From Robertkochia solimangrovi (GTDB lineage: Bacteria; Bacteroidota; Bacteroidia; Flavobacteriales; Flavobacteriaceae), in NCBI RefSeq assembly GCF_007279655.1, contig NZ_QKWN01000004.1, positions 124,001 through 188,000 of the forward strand: a stretch of 64,000 nt of DNA, written 5' to 3'. The notes under the pieces were generated by a model. That model was not told where the DNA came from, searched no databases, and saw nothing but the letters and a program-made list of their open reading frames with translations. Of this stretch, positions 18,021 to 28,332 are shown piece after piece. Every line of letters starts with the position of its first letter. Position 1 is the stretch's first letter. Position numbers and translations under genes: made by a program.

Positions 18021-19163
18021 ATGGACTACAACTTATCTGAAGAACATCTTATGATACAGCAGGCAGCACGTGATTTTGCACAAAATGAGCTATTGCCTGG
18101 CGTGATCGAACGAGATGAAAAACAAGAATTTCCGGCAGCACAGGTTAAAATGATGGGAGAACTGGGATTTTTGGGAATGATGGTATCGGAAGAATATGGA
18201 GGAAGCGGCATGGACACCCTTGCATATGTTCTCGCCATGGAGGAGATCGCAAAGGTCGACGCTTCGGCAGCAGTAATCATGAGTGTAAATAACTCATTGG
18301 TCTGTTGGGGACTTGAACACTTCGGCTCGGAAGAACAGAAACAAAAATATCTGAAACCCCTCGCAAAAGGTGAAATCATCGGCGCATTTTGCCTTTCTGA
18401 ACCAGAAGCCGGTAGTGATGCCACTTCTCAAAAAACGACTGCAATCGACCAAGGTGATCATTACCTCCTGAACGGAACCAAGAATTGGATCACCAATGGT
18501 GGGACTGCAGATGTTTACCTGGTGATCGCACAAACTTATCCTGAAAAAGGGCATAAAGGTATCAACGCACTTATCGTCGAAAAAGGTATGGCCGGATTTG
18601 AACTGGGGCCGAAAGAACAGAAACTCGGAATCAGAGGAAGTGACACGCATTCACTCATGTTTACCGACGTCAAGGTTCCTAAGGATAATAGAATTGGCGA
18701 AGATGGATTCGGATTCAAATTTGCTATGAAAACCCTGGCAGGAGGGCGAATTGGTATTGCCTCCCAGGCTTTAGGTATCGCTGCCGGTGCTTATGAACTG
18801 GCACGGGATTATTCTAAAGTTCGTAAAGCCTTCGGCACTGAGATCTGCAATCATCAAGCTATCGCTTTTAAGCTTGCCGATATGCTAACCCAGATCGAAG
18901 CAGCCCGACACCTTGTACACAAAGCAGCATGGGACAAAGACCAAGACAACAATTATGACACCTCCGGAGCTATGGCAAAGTTATATGCCTCACAAGTGGC
19001 TATGGACACCAGTATAGAAGCCGTGCAAATTCACGGAGGGAACGGATACGTAAAAGAATATCATGTAGAACGCATGATGCGTGATGCCAAGATCACGCAG
19101 ATCTATGAAGGAACTTCAGAAATTCAGAAGATCGTAATTTCACGGAGCCTGTTAAGAGATTAA
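18021..19163 (+). CDS. Short-chain type acyl-CoA dehydrogenase
   Basis: The 380-residue protein matches butyryl-type acyl-CoA dehydrogenases along its length. FCLSEPEAGSDA (about residue 124) and NGTKNWITNGG form the FAD and substrate site, GGNGYVKEYHVERMMRDA is the helical C-terminal motif and Glu363 in IYEGTSEIQ is the catalytic base. It oxidises acyl-CoA to the 2-enoyl form with electron transfer flavoprotein as acceptor. A bidirectional terminator follows. Confidence 0.95.
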   Translation: MDYNLSEEHLMIQQAARDFAQNELLPGVIERDEKQEFPAAQVKMMGELGFLGMMVSEEYGGSGMDTLAYVLAMEEIAKVDASAAVIMSVNNSLVCWGLEHFGSEEQKQKYLKPLAKGEIIGAFCLSEPEAGSDATSQKTTAIDQGDHYLLNGTKNWITNGGTADVYLVIAQTYPEKGHKGINALIVEKGMAGFELGPKEQKLGIRGSDTHSLMFTDVKVPKDNRIGEDGFGFKFAMKTLAGGRIGIASQALGIAAGAYELARDYSKVRKAFGTEICNHQAIAFKLADMLTQIEAARHLVHKAAWDKDQDNNYDTSGAMAKLYASQVAMDTSIEAVQIHGGNGYVKEYHVERMMRDAKITQIYEGTSEIQKIVISRSLLRD

Positions 19164-19196
19164 CAATAACAATCACTACTAAAACTACTTAAAGGA

Positions 19197-19227
19197 AAGA
19201 CCGGAACAAATTATCAGTTCCGGTCTT
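19197..19227. terminator. Bidirectional terminator whose stem includes the 3' coding end of the convergent gene
   Basis: The perfect 11-bp stem AAGACCGGAAC/GTTCCGGTCTT has a 9-base loop. The stop codon of the minus-strand nucleotidyltransferase (19216-19214) lies in the loop and its last codons form one arm. T-rich flank is present on the plus side. Confidence 0.88.
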
Positions 19228-20074
19228 CTTTTGCAAGAAATTCTGTCAAAAGCCGGATATCACTCTTTGACGTCAGATCGGGAACTTTTTCAGATACCGG
19301 AACACCGTACATCTCTCCATTTTTCCCTGCCACCATATTCAACACGGCTGTCGGCAACTCCTTTTCATTCCTGACAGGATTAACGGGACAATGTTCCAAA
19401 TACGCGTAAATATCCTTACCGGAAAAGCGAAAGATATTCATACTCACCCTAACCTTACCGTGATCATCACGATACGTATCAACGATCGAGGGTTCAGGTT
19501 TTTCCAAAATATCGATCAGACGATGTTCATGATCGAACTTCATAACTGCAAATCCTGAAATCCTTTCTTTATCGAAACCGAGTGCATCCCGATCATAAGC
19601 GATCAGGGCATTATCGTAATCAGTCTCAAGCATTACCCTCAGCACATGTTCCGAATAAAGATTATCACTGTTACACACACTGAAAAACGTTTCACAAAGC
19701 TCCGGATATTGTTGAAGGCACTGAAATAGGGCATCTGCAGTGCCGAAAGGCTTCTCTCTGCCCTGAGGTATGAATTGGGTTGCAAAATGAATTTTTACAC
19801 CATTATATATATTATCCCTGACTGATCCGCCAAACCGTTCATGAAACAAGACGGCATCTTCACCGGTCACCAGAATGATATTCTTATAGCCTGCTTTAAC
19901 AGCATTCTTTATCAGATAATCCAAAAGAGAATTTCCGGAATCTCCCAGCGGTATAAGTCCCTTACTTATTGAATTTGCCTTTTTGATGGTTTCCGGATCC
20001 ACAGATCCGTCTGCCAAGGACTTTTTCATTCTCGAGGAGGCACCTCCGGCCAATATTACAAGTATAGCTTCCAT
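19214..20074 (-). CDS. Sugar-phosphate nucleotidyltransferase family protein
   Basis: The 286-residue protein starts MEAILVILAGGASSRMKKS, the nucleotide-binding G-rich loop of NTP transferases. VCNSDNLYSEHV contains the metal-binding Asp and ILEKPEPSIVD is the typical EKP motif. It activates a sugar 1-phosphate to an NDP-sugar, or a related reaction. It lies 17 bases downstream of a GHMP kinase gene, so kinase and nucleotidyltransferase probably act in series. Sugar identity cannot be read from the sequence. Confidence 0.82.
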   Translation of the reverse strand: MEAILVILAGGASSRMKKSLADGSVDPETIKKANSISKGLIPLGDSGNSLLDYLIKNAVKAGYKNIILVTGEDAVLFHERFGGSVRDNIYNGVKIHFATQFIPQGREKPFGTADALFQCLQQYPELCETFFSVCNSDNLYSEHVLRVMLETDYDNALIAYDRDALGFDKERISGFAVMKFDHEHRLIDILEKPEPSIVDTYRDDHGKVRVSMNIFRFSGKDIYAYLEHCPVNPVRNEKELPTAVLNMVAGKNGEMYGVPVSEKVPDLTSKSDIRLLTEFLAKEDRN

Positions 20075-20091
20075 AATTTTTTTATCTCAGA

Positions 20092-21165
20092 TCAGAAACC
20101 CAATTCAATTCCTTTAGCAACCTCAACTACAAACGCATCCGCAGCACCCGTATCCATGATCGCTCTGATCACTTCCTCCGACTTATCCGGCGCACACCAG
20201 GCTACCATACAACCTCCTCCTCCGGAACCAACGATCTTCCCTCCAAAGGCACCGGACTTCATTGCCGCAGTCACCATCGCATCCACTAAAGGAACAGAAA
20301 CTCCAATATTTTCGCTTAGTAACCTATGATGGTCATACATCAACGCTCCAAGTATTTCAAGATCAAGAACCTCCTCTTTTAAAAGTTTATGTGCTTTCCG
20401 GGTTATATCATAGTTCTTTATCGCCGCCTCAAACAAAGGCAGCAAATCTTCATCTACCAATTCCTGATAGCGATCAAAATCTTCAACAGTACTCTCTTTT
20501 AGATCAAAAGCTGGCACAGCTCTTTGAATCTGTGAAATAGCCTTTTTGGTTAGCGTCCCTTTTGCCGCAAGCACCGCCAGCGTTTCCTTTGCTACACCGG
20601 AAACCCCTATCACAAAGGTTCCCAGCGATGATTTCAAAACCTCATGGCTGCCACTAACGGTATCCAGAAAGATTACTTCACCTAAACTGATAGAATACAT
20701 ATCCATAAGTCCACCCGGACCTGAAAACTCCAGAACTTCTGCCTCATAAGACAAACGTGCGACCTGTTGTTTATCGATCTCGCTGCCACAAGCCTTTAAC
20801 AGGAACGCTACCCAGGCAACGACCAAAGCCGAAGAACTCGACAAACCTGCATTGATAGGGATATTTCCATACACCTCCAGATCATACGAATTTGCAGGAA
20901 TAAACCCATGACGTCGTAAAACCCGTAATGCAGCGACGAAGAACTTATCCGAACCTCCAAGATCATTTGCATCTACATTGATGACAAATCGCTGGTCGAT
21001 ATCCGGCATATTAATTCTAAAATGCGAAAGAGTATTCGGAATTGCCTTTAAATGTATTGTCCGGTCAATAGCACATGCTATCACAGGAAGACCAAGATAA
21101 TCCTGATGATCGCCAAATAGACAAATACGTCCGGGAGCGATTATTTCAATTTCATTCATATTCAT
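20092..21165 (-). CDS. GHMP family sugar kinase (galactokinase-like)
   Basis: I use the ATG at 21165 (MNMNEIEIIAPGRICLFGDH); 21159 is equally possible, and a longer frame to 21204 adds an unlikely leader. PGRICLFGDHQDYLG corresponds to the galactokinase substrate signature, NAGLSSSSALVVAW is the ATP-binding GHMP motif and KIVGSGGGGCMVA the third motif. It should phosphorylate the anomeric OH of a sugar. With the nucleotidyltransferase 17 bases downstream it could form a two-step sugar salvage route to an NDP-sugar. Confidence 0.82.
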   Translation of the reverse strand: MNMNEIEIIAPGRICLFGDHQDYLGLPVIACAIDRTIHLKAIPNTLSHFRINMPDIDQRFVINVDANDLGGSDKFFVAALRVLRRHGFIPANSYDLEVYGNIPINAGLSSSSALVVAWVAFLLKACGSEIDKQQVARLSYEAEVLEFSGPGGLMDMYSISLGEVIFLDTVSGSHEVLKSSLGTFVIGVSGVAKETLAVLAAKGTLTKKAISQIQRAVPAFDLKESTVEDFDRYQELVDEDLLPLFEAAIKNYDITRKAHKLLKEEVLDLEILGALMYDHHRLLSENIGVSVPLVDAMVTAAMKSGAFGGKIVGSGGGGCMVAWCAPDKSEEVIRAIMDTGAADAFVVEVAKGIELGF

Positions 21166-21204
21166 AATTACTGGCAAAAATTCACAAAAATACTCAGATT
21201 CCAA

Positions 21205-21515
21205 CTATTAATTTTATTCTAAAATTTGACTTTGCGTTAAAAAAACACAAATATATCCGGGCATTTACCCCTTAAAATAACAGGCAAACCACCCAATTTA
21301 AGAGTTAAACAGACACATACCCCTATTTTTTTAGGGGGTTAGATTAAAAAATTACAAATGAAGCGATACACCACCCCTAAATTACTAATGTTCAGCTCTT
21401 TTACACGCCTATATTTAACGATATGGTAATATTGGATATCTGGAAATTACATATTTACATTATTTATACAAATTATTTTATATACTTAAATTAATAACAT
21501 CTTTTTGATTCCGAC
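21205..21515. other. AT-rich intergenic region between the GHMP kinase and gltB
   Basis: About 310 bases carry no convincing ORF. The only structured element is the inverted repeat ACCCCTA/TAGGGGGT at 21319-21339 around a T-run. It lies about 230 bases before gltB and could be a regulator site or a weak terminator. Confidence 0.5.
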
Positions 21516-21548
21516 TTTGAATATTCCGCAGCTTTATTGATAAATTTG
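21516..21548 (+). promoter_or_regulatory. gltB promoter
   Basis: TTTG at 21516-21519 and TAAATTTG at 21541-21548 are 21 bases apart, matching the Bacteroidota primary sigma promoter. The start codon follows 16 bases later, so the leader is very short. Confidence 0.7.
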
Positions 21549-21564
21549 TGTAAATCACGAAATT

Positions 21565-24500
21565 ATGAAGCCAGGAAGACTAGGACTTTACTCACCAGAG
21601 TTCGAACATGATAATTGCGGGGCCGGATTCATCTGCAATTTAAACGGAATACGAACTAACGACATCATACATAAAGCACTGGACATCTTAATACGTCTGG
21701 AGCATAGAGGGGCGGTTAGTGCAGACGGAAAAACAGGGGATGGAGCAGGTATCCTGATCGAGATTCCACATGCCTATTTTAAAAAGGTATGCGACTTCGA
21801 AATACCGGAACCGAAATCCTATGCCGTAGGTATGGTTTTCCTTCCAAGATCGGAAAATCAATCGCTCATCTGTATCAACAGTTTTAATCGCCAGGTACAC
21901 AAACAAGGTCTTCGGGTCATAGGTTGGCGTGATGTCCCGGTTGACCACAGCTGTATCGGTGAGATCGCAGCAGAAACCGAACCGATCATAAAGCAAGTGT
22001 TCATCGATATGAACGGTCAGGATCTCAGTGAAAGCGATTTTAATGCAAAATTATTTGCTGCAAGAAAAATCACAGAACACGAAATCCTTAATTCACAATT
22101 ATCAGAGTCCGGATATTTTTATTTCACCAGTCTTTCTACCAGCACTCTTATATATAAAGGACTTTTAATGCCGCAAGACATCAGCACCTATTATCGGGAT
22201 CTGATGCAACCGGAAGTGGTGACCAAACTGGCATTGGTACACCAACGCTTCTCAACAAACACCTTCCCTACCTGGGATCTTGCCCAGCCATTCCGCTATA
22301 TGTGTCATAATGGAGAGATCAATACGCTGAGAGGAAACCTCAGCCGAATGAAGGCCAGGGAAGAGCTTTTCAAAAGCGAACTATTTGGAGAAACGATCAA
22401 GGAGATTCCACCGATCGTACTCGAAGGAAAATCAGATTCGGCTTCTATGGATATGGTTCTTGAACTTTTACTGCAAACCGGAAGATCGTTACCGGAAGCT
22501 ATGATGATGATGGTTCCTGAAGCCTGGGAAAGACACCAATCCATGCCAGACAATAAAAAGGCTTTCTATGAATATAACTCATGTATCATGGAGCCCTGGG
22601 ACGGACCGGCATCTATCCCGTTTACCGATGGTAACTACATAGGCGCCTTACTCGACCGTAACGGATTGAGACCCTCTCGTTATACGGTTACGAAAGATGG
22701 TTATGTAATCATGTCTTCAGAAACTGGGGTGATCGACGTAAAACCGGACAATGTAGAACTACACGGACGACTCGAACCGGGAAGAATGTTCCTGGTAGAT
22801 ATGAATGAAGGAAGGATCATCGGTGATGAAGAAGTAAAGAATTCCATTGTAAACAAACGTCCTTACCGTGAATGGCTCGATGAAAACCTTTTACCACTTG
22901 CCAATATTCCTTACACTGGAAACAAAACACCGGTTGAGGATGTCGAATTCCTCACCCGACTAAAACTCTTCGGATACACTCAGGAAGATATAAAAACATT
23001 GATAGGACCAATGGCTTCTCAAGGAAAGGAAGCGATCGGATCTATGGGAACAGACACTCCGCTAGCAGTACTTTCAGATAAGCCACAACTACTTTACAAT
23101 TACTTCAAACAACTATTTGCACAGGTAACGAATCCTCCTCTGGATGGTATCCGGGAGGAGATCGTTACTGACACCAGTATCTGTATTGGTGGTGACAAAA
23201 ACATCTTTGACATCATTCCGGAGCAATGTAAAAAATTAAAGATTCAAAATCCTGTGATCTCCAATGAAGACCTTGACAAGATCAAATTCCTGGAGCATCC
23301 TGATTTTAAGGCAAAATCTGTTGCCATTCTGTACGAAGCTGATAAAGGGCTAAATGCTCTTGAGAGTCGAATGGAGACGATCGTTGACGAGATATCCCTC
23401 GCCATTGACCATGGGTGTAATATCGTGATCCTATCAGATCGTGGTGTTTCCGACAAACTGGCTCCAATCCCGGCAATACTGGCTTGTTCTTATGTACACC
23501 ATTCACTGAAAAAAAGAGGTAAGCGATCATCCATCGGAATCATTATAGAATCTGCAGAACCGAGAGAACCGCATCATTTCGCATTATTGTTCGGCTACGG
23601 TGCCAGTGCGATCAACCCGTATATGGTTAATGAAATCATCGCTGAAATGTGTTCTAAGGGTGAGATTCCTTATGATTTCGACAAAGCGGTATACAATTTC
23701 AATAAAGCGATCGCAAAAGGAATCATCAAGATCATGAACAAGATCGGTATCTCTACCCTGCATTCTTACCGGGGAGCCCAGATCTTTGAAGCCCTTGGGC
23801 TGAACCAAAAATTCGTAGACACGTATTTCTGTAATACGACTTCCAGAATAGAAGGTATCGGCATCTATGAAATTGAAAAAGAAATCCAGAAACGTTTCAA
23901 CGATGCATTTATCAGCAAAGAAGACTTTGCAAGTCTGGACCTTGATATCGGAGGTGATTATCGCTGGAGAAGAAATGGAGAACGACATATGTTCAACCCG
24001 ACCACCGTTGCTAAATTGCAGCAAGCGGTTCGATTCAATAAATATGAAAGCTATGAGCAATATGCTCAAATGATCAATGAACAGAGCGAAAGGTTAATGA
24101 CCCTTCGTGGCATGTTCAGATTCAAAGATCTCAACCCAATTCCAATTGATGAGGTTGAACCATGGACCGACATCGTAAAACGTTTTAAAACGGGCGCCAT
24201 GTCTTTCGGATCAATCAGTAAGGAAGCACATGAGAATCTGGCCATAGCAATGAACAGGATCGGCGGAAAAAGCAACTCCGGAGAAGGTGGTGAAGATGCA
24301 GAAAGATTCCACAAGGACCTCAATGGAAACTGGAGAAACAGTGCCATTAAGCAGGTAGCCTCAGGACGATTCGGGGTATCCATCAACTATCTGACGAATG
24401 CCAAAGAGATCCAGATCAAAATGGCTCAGGGTGCTAAACCAGGAGAAGGTGGTCAATTGCCGGGACCTAAGGTAAATCCTTCTATTGCAAAGACCAGAAA

Positions 24501-26085
24501 TTCGACTCCCTATGTCGGACTCATTTCACCGCCGCCACACCACGACATCTATTCGATCGAGGATCTTGCTCAATTGATCTTCGACCTGAAAAATGCGAAT
24601 CGTGAGGCCAGAGTAAATGTAAAACTGGTATCGGAAGTTGGTGTAGGAACGATCGCAGCGGGGGTTGCAAAAGCAAAAGCGGATGTAGTTTTGATCTCCG
24701 GATATGACGGAGGAACCGGAGCGTCTCCCCTTACCTCATTAAGACATGCAGGGCTACCGTGGGAGCTCGGTATTGCAGAAGCCCAGCAAACCCTGGTATT
24801 GAATGACCTGAGAAGCCGAATCGTTGTTGAATGTGACGGTCAGCTTAAAACAGGACGTGATGTTGCCATCGCCTGCCTTCTGGGTGCAGAAGAATTCGGA
24901 TTCGCAACAGCACCGTTGGTTGCTTCCGGATGTATCATGATGCGTGCTTGTCACCTGAACACCTGCCCGGTTGGAATTGCAACCCAGGATCCTGAGTTAC
25001 GTAAAAACTTCAAAGGTACTCCCGAACACGTGATCAACTTCATGTATTTTGTTGCACAGGAGCTACGTCAGATTATGGCAGATCTCGGATTCAGAAGTAT
25101 CAACGAAATGGTCGGTCAAAGTCAGAAACTGGATATGAACCGTGCTATTAGTCATTATAAAGCGCAAGGCATAGACCTCTCCAACATCTTATATAAGCCG
25201 ATGGTCGCTGATCATGTTCAGCTTTACAATACTGAAAAGCAGGATCATCATCTGGAACATGTTCTGGATTTTGACATCCTGAGTAAAGCCCACCCGGCAG
25301 TGTACAGAAAGGAAAAGATGTCGCTTGATTTCCCCATCAGCAATATCAACCGTACGACCGGAGCGATATTGAGCAACGAGATCTCGAAGATTCATGGGGA
25401 ACAAGGCTTACCGGAAGACACCCTGATCCTAAATTTCTTCGGATCTGCAGGACAGAGTTTCGGAGCATTTGCCACCCATGGTGTTACTCTTAAGATCAAC
25501 GGAAATTCCAATGATTATTTCGGAAAAGGACTTTCAGGTGGTAAACTCATCGTGAAGGTACCGGAGGGTTCCACCTTTAAACCGGAAGAAAATGTGATCA
25601 TCGGAAATGTGGCCATGTATGGCGCCATTACCGGAGAAGCTTATATCAATGGTATTGCAGGAGAACGATTCCTGGTAAGAAATTCAGGAGCCAAAGCCGT
25701 TGTCGAAGGAATCGGTGACCACGGATGCGAATATATGACCGGAGGTATTGCGGTTATTCTTGGAAAGATCGGACGAAATTTTGCTGCAGGAATGAGTGGT
25801 GGTATCGCCTACATCTATAACCCGGAAAACCGGGTGGATCAGAATAATTTCAACATGGAAATGATCGAACTTGAAGAACTTTCAAATCAGGATCAAACGG
25901 AAGTGAAATCATTGATCTCCAAACATGCAGCCTATACCGATAGTCCGCTGGCAAAATCGATTCTCGAAAACTGGGAAGCGAATGCGGGTTCATTCATCAA
26001 GGTTATGCCAACTGAATACAAAAGAGCACTTGAGGCAATGGCCAAAGAAAACGAATCAAAAGAAAAACAACTTACAACAGCATAG
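21565..26085 (+). CDS. gltB: Glutamate synthase large subunit
   Basis: The 1506-residue protein has the full GltB layout: N-terminal class II glutamine amidotransferase with the nucleophile Cys18 (HDNCGAGF) after a short propeptide, a central domain, the FMN barrel and a C-terminal beta-helix. The 3Fe-4S cysteines follow the expected spacing, Cys1123, Cys1129 and Cys1134 ([12 protein letters not shown]). It makes glutamate from 2-oxoglutarate and glutamine. gltD follows after 2 bases, so the subunits are coordinately made. Confidence 0.98.
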   Translation: MKPGRLGLYSPEFEHDNCGAGFICNLNGIRTNDIIHKALDILIRLEHRGAVSADGKTGDGAGILIEIPHAYFKKVCDFEIPEPKSYAVGMVFLPRSENQSLICINSFNRQVHKQGLRVIGWRDVPVDHSCIGEIAAETEPIIKQVFIDMNGQDLSESDFNAKLFAARKITEHEILNSQLSESGYFYFTSLSTSTLIYKGLLMPQDISTYYRDLMQPEVVTKLALVHQRFSTNTFPTWDLAQPFRYMCHNGEINTLRGNLSRMKAREELFKSELFGETIKEIPPIVLEGKSDSASMDMVLELLLQTGRSLPEAMMMMVPEAWERHQSMPDNKKAFYEYNSCIMEPWDGPASIPFTDGNYIGALLDRNGLRPSRYTVTKDGYVIMSSETGVIDVKPDNVELHGRLEPGRMFLVDMNEGRIIGDEEVKNSIVNKRPYREWLDENLLPLANIPYTGNKTPVEDVEFLTRLKLFGYTQEDIKTLIGPMASQGKEAIGSMGTDTPLAVLSDKPQLLYNYFKQLFAQVTNPPLDGIREEIVTDTSICIGGDKNIFDIIPEQCKKLKIQNPVISNEDLDKIKFLEHPDFKAKSVAILYEADKGLNALESRMETIVDEISLAIDHGCNIVILSDRGVSDKLAPIPAILACSYVHHSLKKRGKRSSIGIIIESAEPREPHHFALLFGYGASAINPYMVNEIIAEMCSKGEIPYDFDKAVYNFNKAIAKGIIKIMNKIGISTLHSYRGAQIFEALGLNQKFVDTYFCNTTSRIEGIGIYEIEKEIQKRFNDAFISKEDFASLDLDIGGDYRWRRNGERHMFNPTTVAKLQQAVRFNKYESYEQYAQMINEQSERLMTLRGMFRFKDLNPIPIDEVEPWTDIVKRFKTGAMSFGSISKEAHENLAIAMNRIGGKSNSGEGGEDAERFHKDLNGNWRNSAIKQVASGRFGVSINYLTNAKEIQIKMAQGAKPGEGGQLPGPKVNPSIAKTRNSTPYVGLISPPPHHDIYSIEDLAQLIFDLKNANREARVNVKLVSEVGVGTIAAGVAKAKADVVLISGYDGGTGASPLTSLRHAGLPWELGIAEAQQTLVLNDLRSRIVVECDGQLKTGRDVAIACLLGAEEFGFATAPLVASGCIMMRACHLNTCPVGIATQDPELRKNFKGTPEHVINFMYFVAQELRQIMADLGFRSINEMVGQSQKLDMNRAISHYKAQGIDLSNILYKPMVADHVQLYNTEKQDHHLEHVLDFDILSKAHPAVYRKEKMSLDFPISNINRTTGAILSNEISKIHGEQGLPEDTLILNFFGSAGQSFGAFATHGVTLKINGNSNDYFGKGLSGGKLIVKVPEGSTFKPEENVIIGNVAMYGAITGEAYINGIAGERFLVRNSGAKAVVEGIGDHGCEYMTGGIAVILGKIGRNFAAGMSGGIAYIYNPENRVDQNNFNMEMIELEELSNQDQTEVKSLISKHAAYTDSPLAKSILENWEANAGSFIKVMPTEYKRALEAMAKENESKEKQLTTA

Positions 26086-26087
26086 TC

Positions 26088-27545
26088 ATGGGAAAACTAA
26101 GAGGATTTTTAGAATACGAAAGAACAAAGGAGAAGAATACCGCTGTTGAAGAAAGAGTTAAGAACTATAAAGAGTTCACACAGGAACTTTCCTCTGAAAC
26201 ACTTAGTGAACAGGGTGCGAGATGTATGGATTGCGGGATCCCATTCTGCCATAGTGGATGTCCGCTGGGTAACCTTATTCCCGATTTCAACGATGCAGTG
26301 TATCGCAACGACTGGGAAAAGGCTTTAAAACTGTTGCACTCTACCAATAATTTTCCGGAATTTACCGGAAGACTTTGTCCGGCTCCATGCGAATCGGCTT
26401 GTGTCCTGGGAATTATCGAACCACCGGTATCGATTGAACTCATCGAAAAATATATCGTAGAACGCGGATTCAAGGAAGGTTGGATCAAACCACAACCCCC
26501 GAAAAAGCGGACTGGCAAAACCGTAGCTGTTGTAGGCTCCGGACCTGCAGGACTTGCTGCTGCACAACAACTCAATCGCGCAGGACATAAGGTTACTGTA
26601 TATGAAAGAGACGCTAAAGTGGGCGGGCTCCTGCGATATGGTATTCCGGATTTCAAACTTGAGAAAAGCATTATCGACAGAAGAGTCGCTATCATGGAAG
26701 AAGAAGGCATTACTTTCCAAACAAATGCCAATATTGGAGATGACATACCTGTTTCTGACCTCAGCGATTTCGATGCGATCGTACTTTGTGGTGGAGCGAC
26801 CAAACGCAGACCTCTTCCAATTCCCGGGGCTGACGCTAAAGGAGTAATGCAGGCCATGCAGTTCCTGAAGAACAATAATGAAGTAGTAGACGGACTTCAC
26901 GGTTTGGATCCGGAACTCAGCGCAAAAGACAAACATGTGGTCGTTATTGGAGGAGGTGATACCGGTTCGGATTGTGTAGGAACCTCAAACAGACATGGTG
27001 CCAAATCTGTGACTAACTTTGAGATCATGCCCATGCCGTCAGCGGTACGTACCGAAAATCATCCATGGCCATACTGGCCCTTCACTCTGAAAACCAGTTC
27101 CTCTCATCAGGAAGGATGTGACAGAAACTGGAGCATTCTTACCAAGGAATTCGTAAAAGATGAAAAGGGCAACCTAAAAGCTATAAAGACAGTAGAAGTA
27201 AAATGGGTTAACATTCCGGGAGAGCGTCCACAATTACAGGAAGTGGAAGGAACTGAAAAGGAATGGCAGTGTGACCTGGCATTACTTGCACTTGGCTTCA
27301 CCGGACCTGAACAGACACTCAGTGAACAATTGAATATATATACAGATCCCCGAAGTAATTATCAGGGAAACAATTATCAAACAAACATCCCTCATATCTT
27401 CACCGCAGGTGATATGAGACGTGGACAATCATTGATCGTGTGGGCTATATCAGAAGGACGAGAAGCGGCCTATCATGTCGATAAATTTCTTATGGGAGCG
27501 TCTTCCCTTCCTTTTAAGGAAAAGGGAGATCTTCCTGCTGCTTAA
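26088..27545 (+). CDS. gltD: Glutamate synthase small subunit
   Basis: The 485-residue protein begins with the cysteine-rich iron-sulfur domain (Cys46, 49, 54, 58 and Cys97, 101, 105). FAD-binding VVGSGPAGLAAAQQL and NADPH-binding VVIGGGDTGSDCVG folds follow. It feeds electrons from NADPH to GltB. The gene is 2 bases downstream of gltB and ends at a terminator. Confidence 0.97.
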   Translation: MGKLRGFLEYERTKEKNTAVEERVKNYKEFTQELSSETLSEQGARCMDCGIPFCHSGCPLGNLIPDFNDAVYRNDWEKALKLLHSTNNFPEFTGRLCPAPCESACVLGIIEPPVSIELIEKYIVERGFKEGWIKPQPPKKRTGKTVAVVGSGPAGLAAAQQLNRAGHKVTVYERDAKVGGLLRYGIPDFKLEKSIIDRRVAIMEEEGITFQTNANIGDDIPVSDLSDFDAIVLCGGATKRRPLPIPGADAKGVMQAMQFLKNNNEVVDGLHGLDPELSAKDKHVVVIGGGDTGSDCVGTSNRHGAKSVTNFEIMPMPSAVRTENHPWPYWPFTLKTSSSHQEGCDRNWSILTKEFVKDEKGNLKAIKTVEVKWVNIPGERPQLQEVEGTEKEWQCDLALLALGFTGPEQTLSEQLNIYTDPRSNYQGNNYQTNIPHIFTAGDMRRGQSLIVWAISEGREAAYHVDKFLMGASSLPFKEKGDLPAA

Positions 27546-27572
27546 TTGCAATAATTAATTTGATTAGTAATT

Positions 27573-27600
27573 AACCCGGTCAGCAGGCCGGGTTTTTTAT
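27573..27600 (+). terminator. Terminator of gltBD
   Basis: The stem AACCCGG/CCGGGTT with an 8-base loop is followed by a T-run, 28 bases after the gltD stop. Confidence 0.9.
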
Positions 27601-27672
27601 TGGATTAATTCAGCATCTCCCTTTTTAATTCTTACTGAATTGTCGGAATTTTACCAAAAATAAAGTTTTTCC

Positions 27673-28140
27673 ATGAAAATTCACAACTACAAAATCACAA
27701 CCCAATGGACCGGAAATAAAGGCTATGGTACCGCTGACTACCGATCATACAGTCGCAACCACCTCATCTCTTGTGAAGGCAAGGCACCCATTGAAGGTTC
27801 TTCCGATCCTGCTTTCATGGGAGACCCCTTACGCTATAACCCGGAAGAGATGTTTGTTTCATCCTTATCCGCCTGTCATATGCTTTGGTATCTGCATTTG
27901 TGTTCGTCAAATGGTATTACTGTAACGGAATATACAGATGAAGCTCAAGGCATCATGACCGAAGAAGAATCCGGAAGTGGAAGATTTACAAAGGTCGTAC
28001 TCCACCCCGTAGTAACCATCGCGGAACTTGATAAACAGGAACTCGCTTTACGGTTGCATACAGCGGCAAATGAGAAATGTTTCATTGCAAACTCTTGTAA
28101 TTTTAAGGTAGTACATGAGCCTACGATCAAAACGGCCTAA
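27673..28140 (+). CDS. OsmC family peroxidase-like protein
   Basis: The 155-residue protein has the OsmC/Ohr fold length. The two redox cysteines are Cys68 in SLSACHM and probably Cys136 in NEKCFIANS, arranged as in peroxide reductases of this family. MFVSSLSACHMLWYLHLC is the central helix. It likely reduces organic hydroperoxides in the cytoplasm. It stands alone between gltD and rpoD. Confidence 0.88.
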   Translation: MKIHNYKITTQWTGNKGYGTADYRSYSRNHLISCEGKAPIEGSSDPAFMGDPLRYNPEEMFVSSLSACHMLWYLHLCSSNGITVTEYTDEAQGIMTEEESGSGRFTKVVLHPVVTIAELDKQELALRLHTAANEKCFIANSCNFKVVHEPTIKTA

Positions 28141-28255
28141 GTCGGAATCCAGGGTTTCCAAAACATAAAAGTATTGATATTCAGTCAGGACAGTAAAAAA
28201 TAAATCTCCACAACCCCTTGAAAATAAAAGGATTTTATATTTTTTTGAAAATTTC

Positions 28256-28285
28256 TGTAACCTTTTTTCAGGTTGTTACGTATAA
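28256..28285 (+). promoter_or_regulatory. ECF-sigma-like promoter upstream of rpoD
   Basis: TGTAAC and CGTATAA are separated by 17 bases. This resembles promoters read by ECF sigma factors (AAC ... CGT) rather than the TAnnTTTG type. It lies about 47 bases before the rpoD start and partly overlaps an imperfect inverted repeat (GTAACC/GGTTGTTAC). The assignment is by pattern only. Confidence 0.45.
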
Positions 28286-28332
28286 TCTAAGGTATACCCA
28301 ATTATTCATTTACAACAATCAGGAGAGATTAA

